This document shows positions 55,001 to 61,634 of a DNA stretch of 64,000 nucleotides, piece after piece (position 1 is the stretch's first letter; the number at the start of each line of letters is the position of its first letter). The stretch lies in contig JADZFU010000001.1 of the NCBI GenBank assembly GCA_020854265.1, positions 30,938 through 94,937 on the forward strand, read 5' to 3'. Under the pieces are notes generated by a model. It was not told the origin of the DNA. It saw only the letters and a program-made list of their open reading frames with translations, and made no database searches. This DNA is from Candidatus Uhrbacteria bacterium (lineage in GTDB: Bacteria; Patescibacteriota; Patescibacteriia; 2-12-FULL-60-25). The position numbers and the translations under genes were made by a program.

Positions 55001-55931
55001 ATTCGGCAAAAGAAACACCGGCATCATCCGTCACATGGGTTCGGATGTTAACTAGATCGTCTACGGGAACGCTCTGCCCATCAAATGGAGACTCGATAGT
55101 CACTACCGGCTCGGCCGTATCAACAAGATCGCCGGATGTGAATCGACCTTCGCAAACAGGCGCAAACCCTCCGCAGACAATGGACTGACCGCCCGTGGAG
55201 CGGAGACCGGAGGCAACGCGGACGATGTATTCCGTGTTGGAATCAAAACATCGGCGTGACTCGTTTGGTGCGGGACATGGCGTCTCTGGGGTAAAGGTTG
55301 CGAGCGAACCGGAGATCTCCAAGCCTCCGGCAACAGGAGAGCTGTCGCTGGCACGCAGAACCTGAAGATTTGCTGCCGTGGTGGCAGGATCTATTGAGCG
55401 CGAGAAAATGAAACGGACCTGAATATTGCGGATGGATACGGTTCCGGAAGGCGTGAGAGAACGGACTTGGAAAGCCGAGGTGCCGCCGGACGGACCGACT
55501 CCTCCCCCGCCGGGACCGCCTCCGCCAGGACCTCCAGCTCCGCCTCCTCCGCCGGTTGCATTAATAAGCGCATTAATGACAAAGGTTGTAATTCCCCACG
55601 CAGAAAGAATGATAACCAAACCGATTATGGAATTTTGCAGGATCTTTTTTGCCTGACCGACTTTTTCTGCGTCACCGCCGGATGTCATCCACAAAAAACC
55701 GGCGTATATAATAAGACAAAGGACAACGATGCCAAGAAGCCCGAGCGTTACATTGATAATACGAGCTGCAATGGTGCGCGGATCCTCCGAGCCGAGTTTT
55801 ATGGTGCTGCCTACCTCGTTCAAGCCGGTTTCGACTTGGGCGTACGCTGGTGCGGCCTGAAAAGCCCAAAGCCCGGTCGTGAGAGACAGGGCGGAGAGCG
55901 CAATGAGCGCGGACAATCTAAGGAGCTTCAT
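46041..55931 (-). CDS. Giant (3296 aa) secreted multidomain protein with T4SS-pilin-like N-terminus
   Basis: Signal peptide at 1-31 (A-Y-A-Q). Residues ~40-125 have the plan of the T4SS_pilin/TrbC-VirB2 fold: an amphipathic segment, then two transmembrane helices around a short S-G-G-D-A-E-K-V turn. A Gly-rich linker follows (~127-152). Then come SbsA-type Ig domains (~155-255 and others), an Ig-like region, four IPT/TIG-type domains (~420-810), and two Cys-rich blocks (~1370-1530, ~2410-2790) with DUF4215-like C-D-D-G-N-x-x-N-G-D-G-C repeats. A carboxypeptidase-regulatory-like fold is at ~2917-3004. No enzyme motif. Probable surface or pilus-tip adhesin. Overlaps the upstream pilin-like gene by 4 bp. 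Confidence 0.9.
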   Translation of the reverse strand: MKLLRLSALIALSALSLTTGLWAFQAAPAYAQVETGLNEVGSTIKLGSEDPRTIAARIINVTLGLLGIVVLCLIIYAGFLWMTSGGDAEKVGQAKKILQNSIIGLVIILSAWGITTFVINALINATGGGGGAGGPGGGGPGGGGVGPSGGTSAFQVRSLTPSGTVSIRNIQVRFIFSRSIDPATTAANLQVLRASDSSPVAGGLEISGSLATFTPETPCPAPNESRRCFDSNTEYIVRVASGLRSTGGQSIVCGGFAPVCEGRFTSGDLVDTAEPVVTIESPFDGQSVPVDDLVNIRTHVTDDAGVSFAESFVDGSSVGIGTSVAGSGGDQTFEVPWDTTGIPLGRHSIQSSANDLDSNTADSATISVTVRPQHCFNGSQDSDETGLDCGGADCGACSGGSCTTGADCSSGVCSAGVCVDQPIITNISPRDGRPGTMVTISGANFGTSTGQVVFADGRIANPPAACVSAGIGTWAPGQVIVSLPDGSVDGPVSLTNASTGLSDASNDTRGPAIDNFDVNDIARPGLCAAQPNSGLPGERIELLGAGLGGTSDRVFFNDREQSAFLSWSDSMIAMNAPVISPATYAVRARSGGVESNSVSYRINERTATAGPIIDSVSPDNGPIGEYITVQGRNFGSRIGRVNFRRTDGVALADTSFPEGCSAAFWTDTSITVKVPRVIRAGLGDEALTPGSYQIEVERQDTVVSNRVNFSVNTNPARPGLCAIRPVAGPIGTEVEVIGERLGTDGTLSFTGPSGRVSSLVRAGDWTASRIMSSVPTGAITGSVQATVGTLDSNGVNFAVRNCNEDASICSAAGEVCCRSGACSVGGTCEAASPEAMFAWNISTGVIPVNPRVIEECSTAASSKPPSPSPWGTRSGGNAVCVNADIYLRFNTPIDPATVNASSLLVRRCTGPAEDPCASAVPVSPAGGFPAIGENAGEGYIQYRTTSNLEPGTTYQVILTTAIRSTTDVPMLPRAECGDGNAYCFTFTTRPTTELCTVGSINVVPSPHEMENVGETELYRAVPRAAGDACLVLRGDSYDWNWSTSDGRASVTTNRSGGLGLDNQTVTALGEAAIAPVRVNAEITDGGRTITGTGDLFIRLIPPRIEAYGPGCDEACVNAAIWARFNVPMEAASIGSDDIEIRRCTNENCVSYDLTLAFDTSPVLSAVPGTTETGLRYLRLDPTRTVGGMVETLLERGRFYRVTIRGGDLTGPVSISGLPLSGLNTDGGFTWTFRVKDDENARCTVERVVVAPARKIETLVDSRQSFAANPMAAPDTCNELGQPLISDRTYAWDIQETGNVADFVNAAGTGLVDTAASPAPGCTNNCLLRGADGVDGRTAACGNRTVETSNANFCRNAARTGPCTVGASGCVTIFGDSCRLLPPNSTGGEECDEGSETSTCSASCLFKPRVGSALCGNDVLDRGEQCDPGSASTTNPGCTNDCQLLGSRSGGSTCGNNDIAAGEACDDGNTRNGDGCSSNCLNEGSRIVRALCGNGLIEAGESCEVGPGSAATCDPLTCLNLGTDAPTCGNAAVNPGEDCDDGNISNGDGCSNRCLFEGSSSAYALPSFCADGTAGLGEIPMCEASVTGDGRLEAVQIARIVGDATPDSDGRMMSLVRATYDSRTGQADYGLQCGFTQESSCPAGTGLDNFGCCAPRPRVVTSYPVGGSSGVCRNVQISATFNVEMEPGSVQTNFILAERASGATCPGGSTPLTIDAAPIGGIRGWFIGVWNNILAFFGAQPVGAQLYCAGTVRGSVTFAPVVTSGTTSTRAILNIQNALQPNTEYRVRVAGDLDLADNPAGKRGAQSRRGTVLDGNAEWVFTTGAGVCTVSSVRVRDTNTSSPGYFSTANESHIYNADVVSVQAGTSVPLSPIAEYQWTWAPWDSSDETIIQAAATPADATQANVTAREKNGTVLVFGKIQIVRDEVNVPSTTNSFISGSLPSTVLLCENPWPVRTLGPFADLRNALSFEHYAPTFASGPYFNFSTMYCRDQEDPDLASDDLPDMNVTPVALTPLDSGLGILRQYLFTYDNTRYPALAGDGVGIRVVTNPLHLSPAEWYVSKGFSGTPQSTTVDGYEAVKDGTTVYIAAPNTDDLTVADIYPNIYILSRNPDAKPETIAIFDQLVQNMALNVNIQTESSNSCVYDTTDGAHVPGETYLEGGRTVKCTADWECLAKNRNLRCAAFKSKLQRDVKRIADFQRISDTLEASKETSGSYPALSSGSFLATLSNSRWPSWTGALASNAGSLPVDPVNRFLSCGRCSDASASACVTDADCSAGATCQAVADRPGVEPSTCWTPSTRQFICPQLNPLVDESVSRVYQYRAVNSGETYELGTELEAAEYTRYRPNLPTLSFRCSNIDTACVTADDCTVPAAAPGAPPISTGRCERVGGSYIYNGICRGAVFGEDNICGNGVIGPGEICEIGQTRGASCTTAGGEAGTKIQSCDACTAYRDTASTICVADLLCGNGRIDRARCVGAGVRYGQACTVDSECNDSRDAAGTVMTCQTYASPEVCDDGAQNGSYGRCARNCQGYGAYCGDALLSPGERCDQGASNGTYCERGSCDASLTCSTDCRGVAPYCGDNRVDTPREQCDNNVERSAQAICTAGTVGIPCATAADCGAGGVCGGLLSGVNYDACPATVNRCSNDRTRACSGPADAVTCGATGRCIAYPAERTRACRMAPADVTSPAQYCTWNTWSACEAVGSCGDGRTDAGEECDDGNSNNTDACTNLCRTNICGDGFVNPGPEECDLGALNGTASCPADYGASCLACSATCRQVSTSGGFCGNGVKEGPEQCDASDLGASVPSCRALGYDYAANVTCAAYPRCVSPTGELITYYTSGSADSVCTGLPPTCTLGNRTLCELGASGGTYYEGSTTPITIDTRHISARRPGSTPQEAISCNSSCGFTGCLRCTEVTGDGVIEATVYDAVYSFLPVPNARVTLYSRGIRVSETYTSLTGYFRFSNLNRNPVCGQYRIIVDYYQDNVCTGEGNRSGAEGTTDPIFCGGTRWNLPDNPNESINGGYWPYESNSFSQTNFRSVGIENSLGKIFLAPRVSEDETLVVHTWNGALSGYIDAHLILPESQTASTTGIEMLNPSEDYGPPGSPFSPPPYFFNNYLPNPPGRPINGMWYNTSTRDIYWDPQGRPNMDESPHANLYCFTLLPDGELNLSCNSFSTAPQTMKYKRGPWSTEGKYSYFLVDYTPSASRPSYRYFDLTTSSSVRVITFDRIFNLDAPRHTSAPCTPRSGASGGQGKYWHVFDQDSLTGRITILNQLKCNGDVSGTSPPAILPTPLKGTSN

Positions 55932-57799
55932 GGTGAGGCGGGTGTGGGAGCGGTGCAGGCGGCGGATCTTGGATCGCCGTCACAGCAATTTGGATTGGTG
56001 CTATTCGCGTCACAAATGTCGGATCCGGAAGGATTGAAACAGTTCTGCAATACATTTTGGACACCGGACAGGAATACCGGCTGGTAAATAGGGGCGATCG
56101 CCGTCGGATCGGTAGAAGTCGCAGCCGAGAAAATACGGTGATCGATTGTAACGCGTGCTTGGCTTGCGATATCGCCAGATCCGGCTGGCGTACCGGCGGC
56201 GGTGAGATTCTCCTGCGAAAGAGTCCACCAGAAAGTATCGGCCATCGCGACAGGTTCATTGGTACGGATGCCGATTGTTTCCGAGTTCACCGTGGACGAC
56301 TGAAGTACCGAGTCGAATACCGCTTCGGGATTGAGATCGAGCGCGATATTGCTGCGGGATGCAATGTCTCTCTCGTTGGGCGTGGTGCTCAAAATACTTG
56401 GAGCCGTGAGCACCGGAGGGCCATTGGTGCCAAATGCCCATACGTAGTTATCATTCCCATCGACTCCATCGTCTGGCGAGCCTTGTGTTATGCCGTCGCC
56501 ATTTCCGTCCAATGCATTTCCGACCATATCGACTATGCCGTTGTAGCCAAAGCCGGAGAGGAAGGCCAATGGTGGCGTATCGGACATTGTCGGCGCCTGA
56601 ACCGTGACTTCGATGGATGTGTCGGTTGGGAGACAGTACACCGTGCGTCCGCATGAATTTGTCCCGCAGGCCAAATCCGTGGTGAACTCAACCGTCCTAT
56701 ATTGGTTGCTGATTCGGAATTCGCCGTTGGGGAAAGTTGTTGCACCCCCAGCCGGAGTGGAAGCGACCCGGATATTGGTAAAACCTGAACCCGCCGTCAC
56801 CATGCCAGCGGCCGAGGTAGGATCGACGGCTTCGTTAAAGTTTACTTGCACGACAATATTTGGCGCATAGGAGCCGCCAGCGGACGGAATCACCGAGCGA
56901 ACCTGGGGCGGCGTCGTGTCTACAACGGTTGAAACTTGGAAGTTCCAAATATATCCAGAAGAGAAGGCGCCGGAGAATGCGGGCGAACCATCCTCGCGAC
57001 GGATCCCTGATCCGCCAGACAAAAGCTCGGCCGTGTAATCGGTATCCGTCGTTGGGCTGCCAAGATATGCGACCGGCATAATGACAAAGGTTTGACGGTC
57101 GGGTGTGAAGCGGACTCTCGCCTCGGCTGATGTAAGTGCTCGGTCGCGCTGACCATTCACATAAATTTTTACAGCATCGCTATTTAATCCAACCGTTGTA
57201 CTGGTCGCGATATCGTCAGAAAGATCGGCAGGCGTGCCATTGTCGTTATATCCGGCAATGAATGAGCTGATACGGATCGGTTCTTTGAATGTGATGACGA
57301 TACGCGTATTGCGCGGTACGCCGGTAGCGTCGCGGGACGGTAGATGGGTCTCGATAATGCCGCCGCCGAGCGAACCGGACGAGCTCGGGAAACCGGAGCT
57401 TCCGCCAAACCGTCCGCCGCCTATCCCTCCCCCGCCGCTTGTCGCGCCAGCGAGCGCATCCATGACAAAGCGGGTAATCGCAAAAGCGGAAAGGATGATG
57501 ACAAGACCGATAACACCATTACGGATCCATGTTTTTGCCTCGTCGACTTGCTTTGCATCGCCTTTGGCCGTCATCCAGCGCCATCCTGCATACAAAAGTA
57601 TCCCCAGCAAAACGATGCCGAGGAGACTCAAGAAGACATAAATGATGTTTCCGACAATAACCGGAAGGTCAGCGCTCCCCAAACCTGCCTGCGTTCCGAC
57701 CGCTTCAAGACCCTCCCCAACCGGACCTGCGGTTTGGGCTGATACGGCTAACGGTGCCGCGAGAAGAAAAAAGAGGGATAAAGAACCTTTCTTGAGCAT
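55928..57799 (-). CDS. Secreted protein with T4SS-pilin-like N-terminus and Ig-like domains
   Basis: 623 aa from ATG 57799 (MLKKGSLSLFFLLAAPLAVSAQ signal peptide). Residues ~35-115 repeat the pilin-like two-helix plan of the giant protein, with V-G-N-I-I-Y-V-F-L-S-L-L-G-I-V-L-L-G and W-M-T-A-K-G-D-A-K-Q-V matching almost position by position. A Gly/Ser linker and two or more SbsA-type Ig domains follow. The tail is Cys-rich and ends A-C-T-A-P. Overlaps the giant gene by 4 bp: a paralogous pair, one short and one very long. Confidence 0.87.
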   Translation of the reverse strand: MLKKGSLSLFFLLAAPLAVSAQTAGPVGEGLEAVGTQAGLGSADLPVIVGNIIYVFLSLLGIVLLGILLYAGWRWMTAKGDAKQVDEAKTWIRNGVIGLVIILSAFAITRFVMDALAGATSGGGGIGGGRFGGSSGFPSSSGSLGGGIIETHLPSRDATGVPRNTRIVITFKEPIRISSFIAGYNDNGTPADLSDDIATSTTVGLNSDAVKIYVNGQRDRALTSAEARVRFTPDRQTFVIMPVAYLGSPTTDTDYTAELLSGGSGIRREDGSPAFSGAFSSGYIWNFQVSTVVDTTPPQVRSVIPSAGGSYAPNIVVQVNFNEAVDPTSAAGMVTAGSGFTNIRVASTPAGGATTFPNGEFRISNQYRTVEFTTDLACGTNSCGRTVYCLPTDTSIEVTVQAPTMSDTPPLAFLSGFGYNGIVDMVGNALDGNGDGITQGSPDDGVDGNDNYVWAFGTNGPPVLTAPSILSTTPNERDIASRSNIALDLNPEAVFDSVLQSSTVNSETIGIRTNEPVAMADTFWWTLSQENLTAAGTPAGSGDIASQARVTIDHRIFSAATSTDPTAIAPIYQPVFLSGVQNVLQNCFNPSGSDICDANSTNPNCCDGDPRSAACTAPTPASP

Positions 57800-57833
57800 G
57801 GGGAAAGATTGGTCCGACAACGCTGTTATTCTA

Positions 57834-58268
57834 CTAAGAAAGAATCCGTTGGACAATGGCACGAACTTCGTTGCCGTCAGCACGGCCAGCAACTGCTTTC
57901 ATTGCAGCGCCCATGGCCTTGCCCATATCGGTAGCTCCGGAAGCCGCTACGGCCTCTTTGACAATTTTTTCAAGCTCCTCGGGTGCCATTGCGGGAGGTA
58001 GATAGGTACTGATCAGATCGATCTCCTTTTGCTGCCGCTCGACCAGATCCTGTCGACCAGCAGATTGAAAATCCGAGACGGCATCCTGATACTGCTTGAT
58101 CATTGTTTTCAGCACGGCATGAGCGTCTTCATCTTTCAGTTCGCGCATCAACTCGATCTGTTTATTTTTCAAAGCCGTGCGCACCAAACGGAGGACGGAG
58201 AGAGCGAGTTCATCTTTGGATTTCATCGCCTGTTTGAAGTCGGTATCGACTCGTTCGAGAACAGTCAT
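57834..58268 (-). CDS. GatB/YqeY-domain protein
   Basis: 144 aa, a standard stand-alone YqeY. D-F-K-Q-A-M-K-S-K-D, L-R-L-V-R-T-A-L-K-N-K, Y-L-P-P-A-M and the A-x-x-x-V-A-G-R-A-D-G-N-E-V-R motif. The domain is the tRNA-binding tail of the Asp/Glu-tRNA amidotransferase B subunit; the free form's job is not settled. Ends 34 bp before the pilin-like gene starts. Confidence 0.93.
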   Translation of the reverse strand: MTVLERVDTDFKQAMKSKDELALSVLRLVRTALKNKQIELMRELKDEDAHAVLKTMIKQYQDAVSDFQSAGRQDLVERQQKEIDLISTYLPPAMAPEELEKIVKEAVAASGATDMGKAMGAAMKAVAGRADGNEVRAIVQRILS

Positions 58269-58314
58269 AAAAAACAGAAGTCAGTAATCAGTTTTCCGCA
58301 ATTAGAATAACAGA

Positions 58315-58341
58315 AAAACGGGCATTTGTAATGCCCGTTTT
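58315..58341. terminator. Terminator of rpsU
   Basis: AAAACGGGCAT, loop TTGTA, ATGCCCGTTTT, with T-rich flanks on both strands. Confidence 0.88.
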
Positions 58342-58343
58342 TC

Positions 58344-58589
58344 TTAACGACGTCCGTAGCGCTTTTTTGGATCTTCTTTTAACTGGCCGGTCTTGGACAA
58401 GTAGGCGTATTTCTCGCCCATGGTCACACGACGCAAGGCACCTTCATGGCGCTGCGTATTGTTCAGACCGCCATCGTGGAAACGACGGCTCTTGGTTTCG
58501 ATTTGTTTTCCGCTGGACTGGAAGCGGCGCTGAAAGCGGCGCAGCAGGGCGTCAAACGTTTCGTTCTTTTTGCGTTTTACTTCTACCAT
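58344..58589 (-). CDS. rpsU: Ribosomal protein bS21
   Basis: 81 aa. V-E-V-K-R-K-K-N-E-T-F-D-A-L-L-R-R-F-Q-R-R and a basic C-terminal half with R-R-x-H. Small-subunit protein near the 16S 3' end that assists initiation. AAAGGAG lies ~9 bp before the ATG, one of the few clear ribosome sites among the ordinary genes. Last gene of the EVE-lepB-hisS-rpsU run. Confidence 0.93.
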   Translation of the reverse strand: MVEVKRKKNETFDALLRRFQRRFQSSGKQIETKSRRFHDGGLNNTQRHEGALRRVTMGEKYAYLSKTGQLKEDPKKRYGRR

Positions 58590-58625
58590 ATGGGACGCTC
58601 CTTTCTTGGTTAGGTTGAGCGGATC

Positions 58626-60026
58626 CTACGCGGAAGCTGGCGGATTGTCAAGGCGCTGGGCCAGCTTCTTTTTGATTTCATGGACGGCCTTTTTAACATC
58701 GACGATTTCCTGCGATCCGGCGTCCATATCGCGTAATTGGACGGTCCCATCCAGCACTTCTTTTTGGCCGATGACAATTGCCCATTTGGCTCCGCGTCGA
58801 TTAGCCATTTCCATCTGCGCTTTGATATTTGCCTTAGAAAAGGCTTCTCCTACCGCGATGCCTGCCTCTCGGAACTCCTCGAAAAGCGCGAGCGCTTTTT
58901 TGCGGCCCATATCACCCAATTGAGCAATGAAAACCAGCACCGGCTCAGGCTTGTACTCCAGCGGAGCCTCGCCTGCCTGCTTTTGCTGCTTTTCTTTCAT
59001 GCGGGATACGATGCGATCGAGACCAAGACTAAACCCGGCCGCAGGAGTCGGACGACCGCCAAGACTCTCTACCAAGCCATCGTATCGTCCGCCTCCACCG
59101 AGGGCGGTTTGAGCCAGCTCCATATCATCGCTCGCGGCATACCATTCAAAAACCGTCTTGGTGTAATAATCCAAGCCTCGTACAAGATACGGATCTAGCT
59201 GGTAAGGAACTCCGAGCTCATCGAGAAATTCGATAACGCGGAAGAAGTGGGATTTGGATTCTTCATCCAGCCAGTCGACGATTTGCGGAGCCTCGGCTTT
59301 AAGCTCTTGGATTGCAGGGTCTTTGGAGTCGAGTAAACGCAATGGGTTTTTGAGCAAACGTTTTTTGTCATCATCGGAGAGCTTGGCTTTTTTGGAACGG
59401 AAGTACGCAACGAGAGCGTTCTTATAATTAGCGCGCGACTCCGGGCTGCCTAGCGAGTTGATACGCACCGTGGCATCAATGCCCAGACCCTTCAGCATAT
59501 TCCAGCCGAGTACCATGAGCTGGGCGTCGATAATCGGATCGGCATCTCCGAGCACTTCGTAACCAACTTGATAGAATTGGCGGAAGCGGCCGGACTGCGG
59601 ACGATCGTAGCGGAACATCGGACCGTAGTACCAAAGACGAACCGGCTGCGGCATATTAAGCATGCCATGCTGGATATATGCGCGAACCACGGGAGCCGTC
59701 CCCTCCGGACGCAAGGATATGTTTTCGCCGCCTTGGGTTTCCCAAGAGTATAATTCTTTTTCGACGACATCCGTCGAGCGGCCTACTCCGCGGATAAAAA
59801 GGGATGTTTCCTCGACCATTGGAGTGTCGATACGGTCAAAACTGTAGGCTTTGGCCAGAGATTCGGAAATTTTACGCGTCTCGTCCCAGAGCGACTGGTC
59901 GATCGGCAAAAGATCGCGCATACCGCGCAAAACCTGGATCGGTTGAGGAGCTTTTTTATTTACTGGCGCGGGTGCTGCATCAGCAGCTTGAACCGGTTTT
60001 TTTGCAGGGGCTTTTTTTGGTGACAT
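58626..60026 (-). CDS. hisS: Histidyl-tRNA synthetase
   Basis: 466 aa from ATG 60026, 4 bp after the lepB stop. A ~35-residue Lys/Pro/Ala-rich N-terminal extension precedes the class II core. Motif 2 is seen in W-Y-Y-G-P-M-F-R-Y-D-R-P, the HisA motif as R-G-L-D-Y-Y-T, and motif 3 in G-F-S-L-G-L-D-R. A GGGGRYDGL loop precedes it. The anticodon-binding domain has the final M-E-M-A-N-R-R-G-A-K. Charges tRNA-His. Usual size is ~420 aa; the extension explains most of the excess. Confidence 0.97.
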   Translation of the reverse strand: MSPKKAPAKKPVQAADAAPAPVNKKAPQPIQVLRGMRDLLPIDQSLWDETRKISESLAKAYSFDRIDTPMVEETSLFIRGVGRSTDVVEKELYSWETQGGENISLRPEGTAPVVRAYIQHGMLNMPQPVRLWYYGPMFRYDRPQSGRFRQFYQVGYEVLGDADPIIDAQLMVLGWNMLKGLGIDATVRINSLGSPESRANYKNALVAYFRSKKAKLSDDDKKRLLKNPLRLLDSKDPAIQELKAEAPQIVDWLDEESKSHFFRVIEFLDELGVPYQLDPYLVRGLDYYTKTVFEWYAASDDMELAQTALGGGGRYDGLVESLGGRPTPAAGFSLGLDRIVSRMKEKQQKQAGEAPLEYKPEPVLVFIAQLGDMGRKKALALFEEFREAGIAVGEAFSKANIKAQMEMANRRGAKWAIVIGQKEVLDGTVQLRDMDAGSQEIVDVKKAVHEIKKKLAQRLDNPPASA

Positions 60027-60030
60027 AAAA

Positions 60031-60651
60031 TTAAATACCGTATTCGAATGATTCAAAGTGTTTCCAGCGATCTATCGGAAATCCGCGTACCCAAACTCGG
60101 CCAACAATATGGAGACTTTTGACCGGTCCGAAGAAACGGGAGTCGAGCGATGAAGAGCGATTATCGCCGAGCAGGAAATACTCACCTGCTTTCATCGTGA
60201 CGGTCTGAGAGGCTGCGGTGAAATCTTGGTCGAGATAGCTGCTTTCATCGAGTACAACGCCATTTGGATTTTTATCGTTGTATATTTTTACCTTGCCGTC
60301 GGCGATTTCGACGGTTTCACCCGGCAAACCGATCACGCGTTTGATAAAAAACTGCTTTGGATCGTTCGGGTAATGGAAGACGACAACGTCTCCTCGCGAA
60401 GGCTCGCGCAAGCGATACGAGAGCTCATCGATGATGAGGTATTCGTGATCGAAAAAATTTGGCTCCATGCTGGCACCTTGGACATAGAACGGCTGAACCA
60501 AGAACCAGCGGACCGGAATGATGATAGCCATGGAAATGGCCAGAACCTGCAGCATCTCCAAGACCAGACTTACGGCACGAGCCTTGGTGGATCTTGGCGC
60601 CGCATCGCCCGAACCTCCAAACGGCTTTAAAAATAGTGGCATAAAGGCCAT
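60031..60651 (-). CDS. lepB: Signal peptidase I
   Basis: 206 aa; an in-frame ATG at 60642 is an equally possible start, since a GATAAT box lies directly before 60651. A single transmembrane helix (~30-50) leads to the catalytic Ser in G-A-S-M-E-P-N-F (~60) and Lys in Q-F-F-I-K-R-V-I-G-L-P-G-E (~103). G-D-N-R-S-S-S-L-D-S-R-x-F-G completes the site. It cleaves signal peptides such as those of the secreted proteins in this window. hisS follows by 4 bp. Confidence 0.96.
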   Translation of the reverse strand: MAFMPLFLKPFGGSGDAAPRSTKARAVSLVLEMLQVLAISMAIIIPVRWFLVQPFYVQGASMEPNFFDHEYLIIDELSYRLREPSRGDVVVFHYPNDPKQFFIKRVIGLPGETVEIADGKVKIYNDKNPNGVVLDESSYLDQDFTAASQTVTMKAGEYFLLGDNRSSSLDSRFFGPVKSLHIVGRVWVRGFPIDRWKHFESFEYGI

Positions 60652-60682
60652 ATTATCGGGTTTTTTACCTTTTGTCGAGTAC

Positions 60683-61093
60683 CTATGATGTCTTGGTGTA
60701 TTTCAGAATTGCTTCCCATTGCGCCGATGTGACTGGGGACACTGACAGACGGGGCTGTTCAACCAAGGGCATAATTGAAAGTCCTGGAGTATTGCGGATT
60801 TCATCGAGGGTTAAGGTGCGTCCTACGGGCTTGACCGCTTTGATACGGACGGAGACCCAATTCCCCTCTTCGGCAGTCGCGTCGGGCTTGGCCGGTTCAA
60901 TTACCTCGGCAATCCCTACAATTTCCTTGTCATTTTCAGTGTGGTAAAACAGGATCGGATCACCGGGCTGCATTTCGTTTAAAAACTTGCGAGCCTGAAA
61001 ATTCCGGACTCCGGTCCAGTCCGCCTCCTTGTCACGGACAAGCTGATCCCATGCGTATTCGGAGGGATCGGATTTTATCAACCAGTAGGCCAT
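60683..61093 (-). CDS. EVE-domain protein
   Basis: 136 aa from ATG 61093 (MAYWLIKSDPSEYAW). Matches the EVE (PUA-like) fold of the thymocyte nuclear protein 1 family: W-x-x-K-S-E/D-P, W-T-G-V-R-N-F-Q-A-R-K-F, D-P-I-L-F-Y-H-T and G-I-A-E-V. EVE proteins are thought to bind modified bases in DNA or RNA. 31 bp before lepB. Confidence 0.92.
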   Translation of the reverse strand: MAYWLIKSDPSEYAWDQLVRDKEADWTGVRNFQARKFLNEMQPGDPILFYHTENDKEIVGIAEVIEPAKPDATAEEGNWVSVRIKAVKPVGRTLTLDEIRNTPGLSIMPLVEQPRLSVSPVTSAQWEAILKYTKTS

Positions 61094-61137
61094 ATGAATT
61101 ACTGTAAATCGCCATGGATAACATGTAAACAAATCTT

Positions 61138-61581
61138 ATGAGCCGATTTGAATGGGTTACGCTTGCCTTGCAGGTTTTTACGCTAGGATTCGCTTCTTAT
61201 TTCGCTTTTATCCAAAACACGGTTAATGAGCGGCTGGCTCGGCTTGAAGACTATGTCTCGATAACCGCAGTACCTGATGGAGCCGGAGTAAAATTTATCA
61301 ATACCGGCGGTTCGAATGTTTATATTCACGAAATCGATGTTGATGGAGCGAACACGTCCTACGAGAAACCTCGCCAGATAGCCGCCAAAGCCGGCGATGC
61401 TTCAAGCTACTTTTTACCCATCACACTGGAAACGGCTAACAAAGAATCGTTTTCCATACGACTAAAACTTACCGATGAATTTGGCGAGCGCTGGGTATCC
61501 GAGCATGGCGGCGGAGCAGTCGACCAAAACCCATCCGAAGGCGCATTCACGGTTTGGACATACAAAACATTCAAACCTTGA
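61138..61581 (+). CDS. Hypothetical single-pass membrane protein
   Basis: 147 aa. One N-terminal transmembrane helix (~5-25), then a beta-rich domain (residues ~40-147) with F-I-N-T-G-G-S-N-V-Y-I-H-E-I-D-V-D and a W-T-Y-K end. Family not recognised. Divergent from the EVE gene. The next gene's promoter starts inside its last codons. Confidence 0.7.
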   Translation: MSRFEWVTLALQVFTLGFASYFAFIQNTVNERLARLEDYVSITAVPDGAGVKFINTGGSNVYIHEIDVDGANTSYEKPRQIAAKAGDASSYFLPITLETANKESFSIRLKLTDEFGERWVSEHGGGAVDQNPSEGAFTVWTYKTFKP

Positions 61582-61606
61582 CCCGGTTTCCCGTGACTGG
61601 TAATCC
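61578..61606 (+). promoter_or_regulatory. Putative pyrH promoter (TTGACC-17-TAATCC)
   Basis: -35 at 61578-61583 overlaps the preceding stop codon; -10 at 61601-61606. Leader of ~20 nt with GGAGG before the pyrH ATG. Confidence 0.5.
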
Positions 61607-61634
61607 GTGACATGCACATTCACACGGAGGCTGC

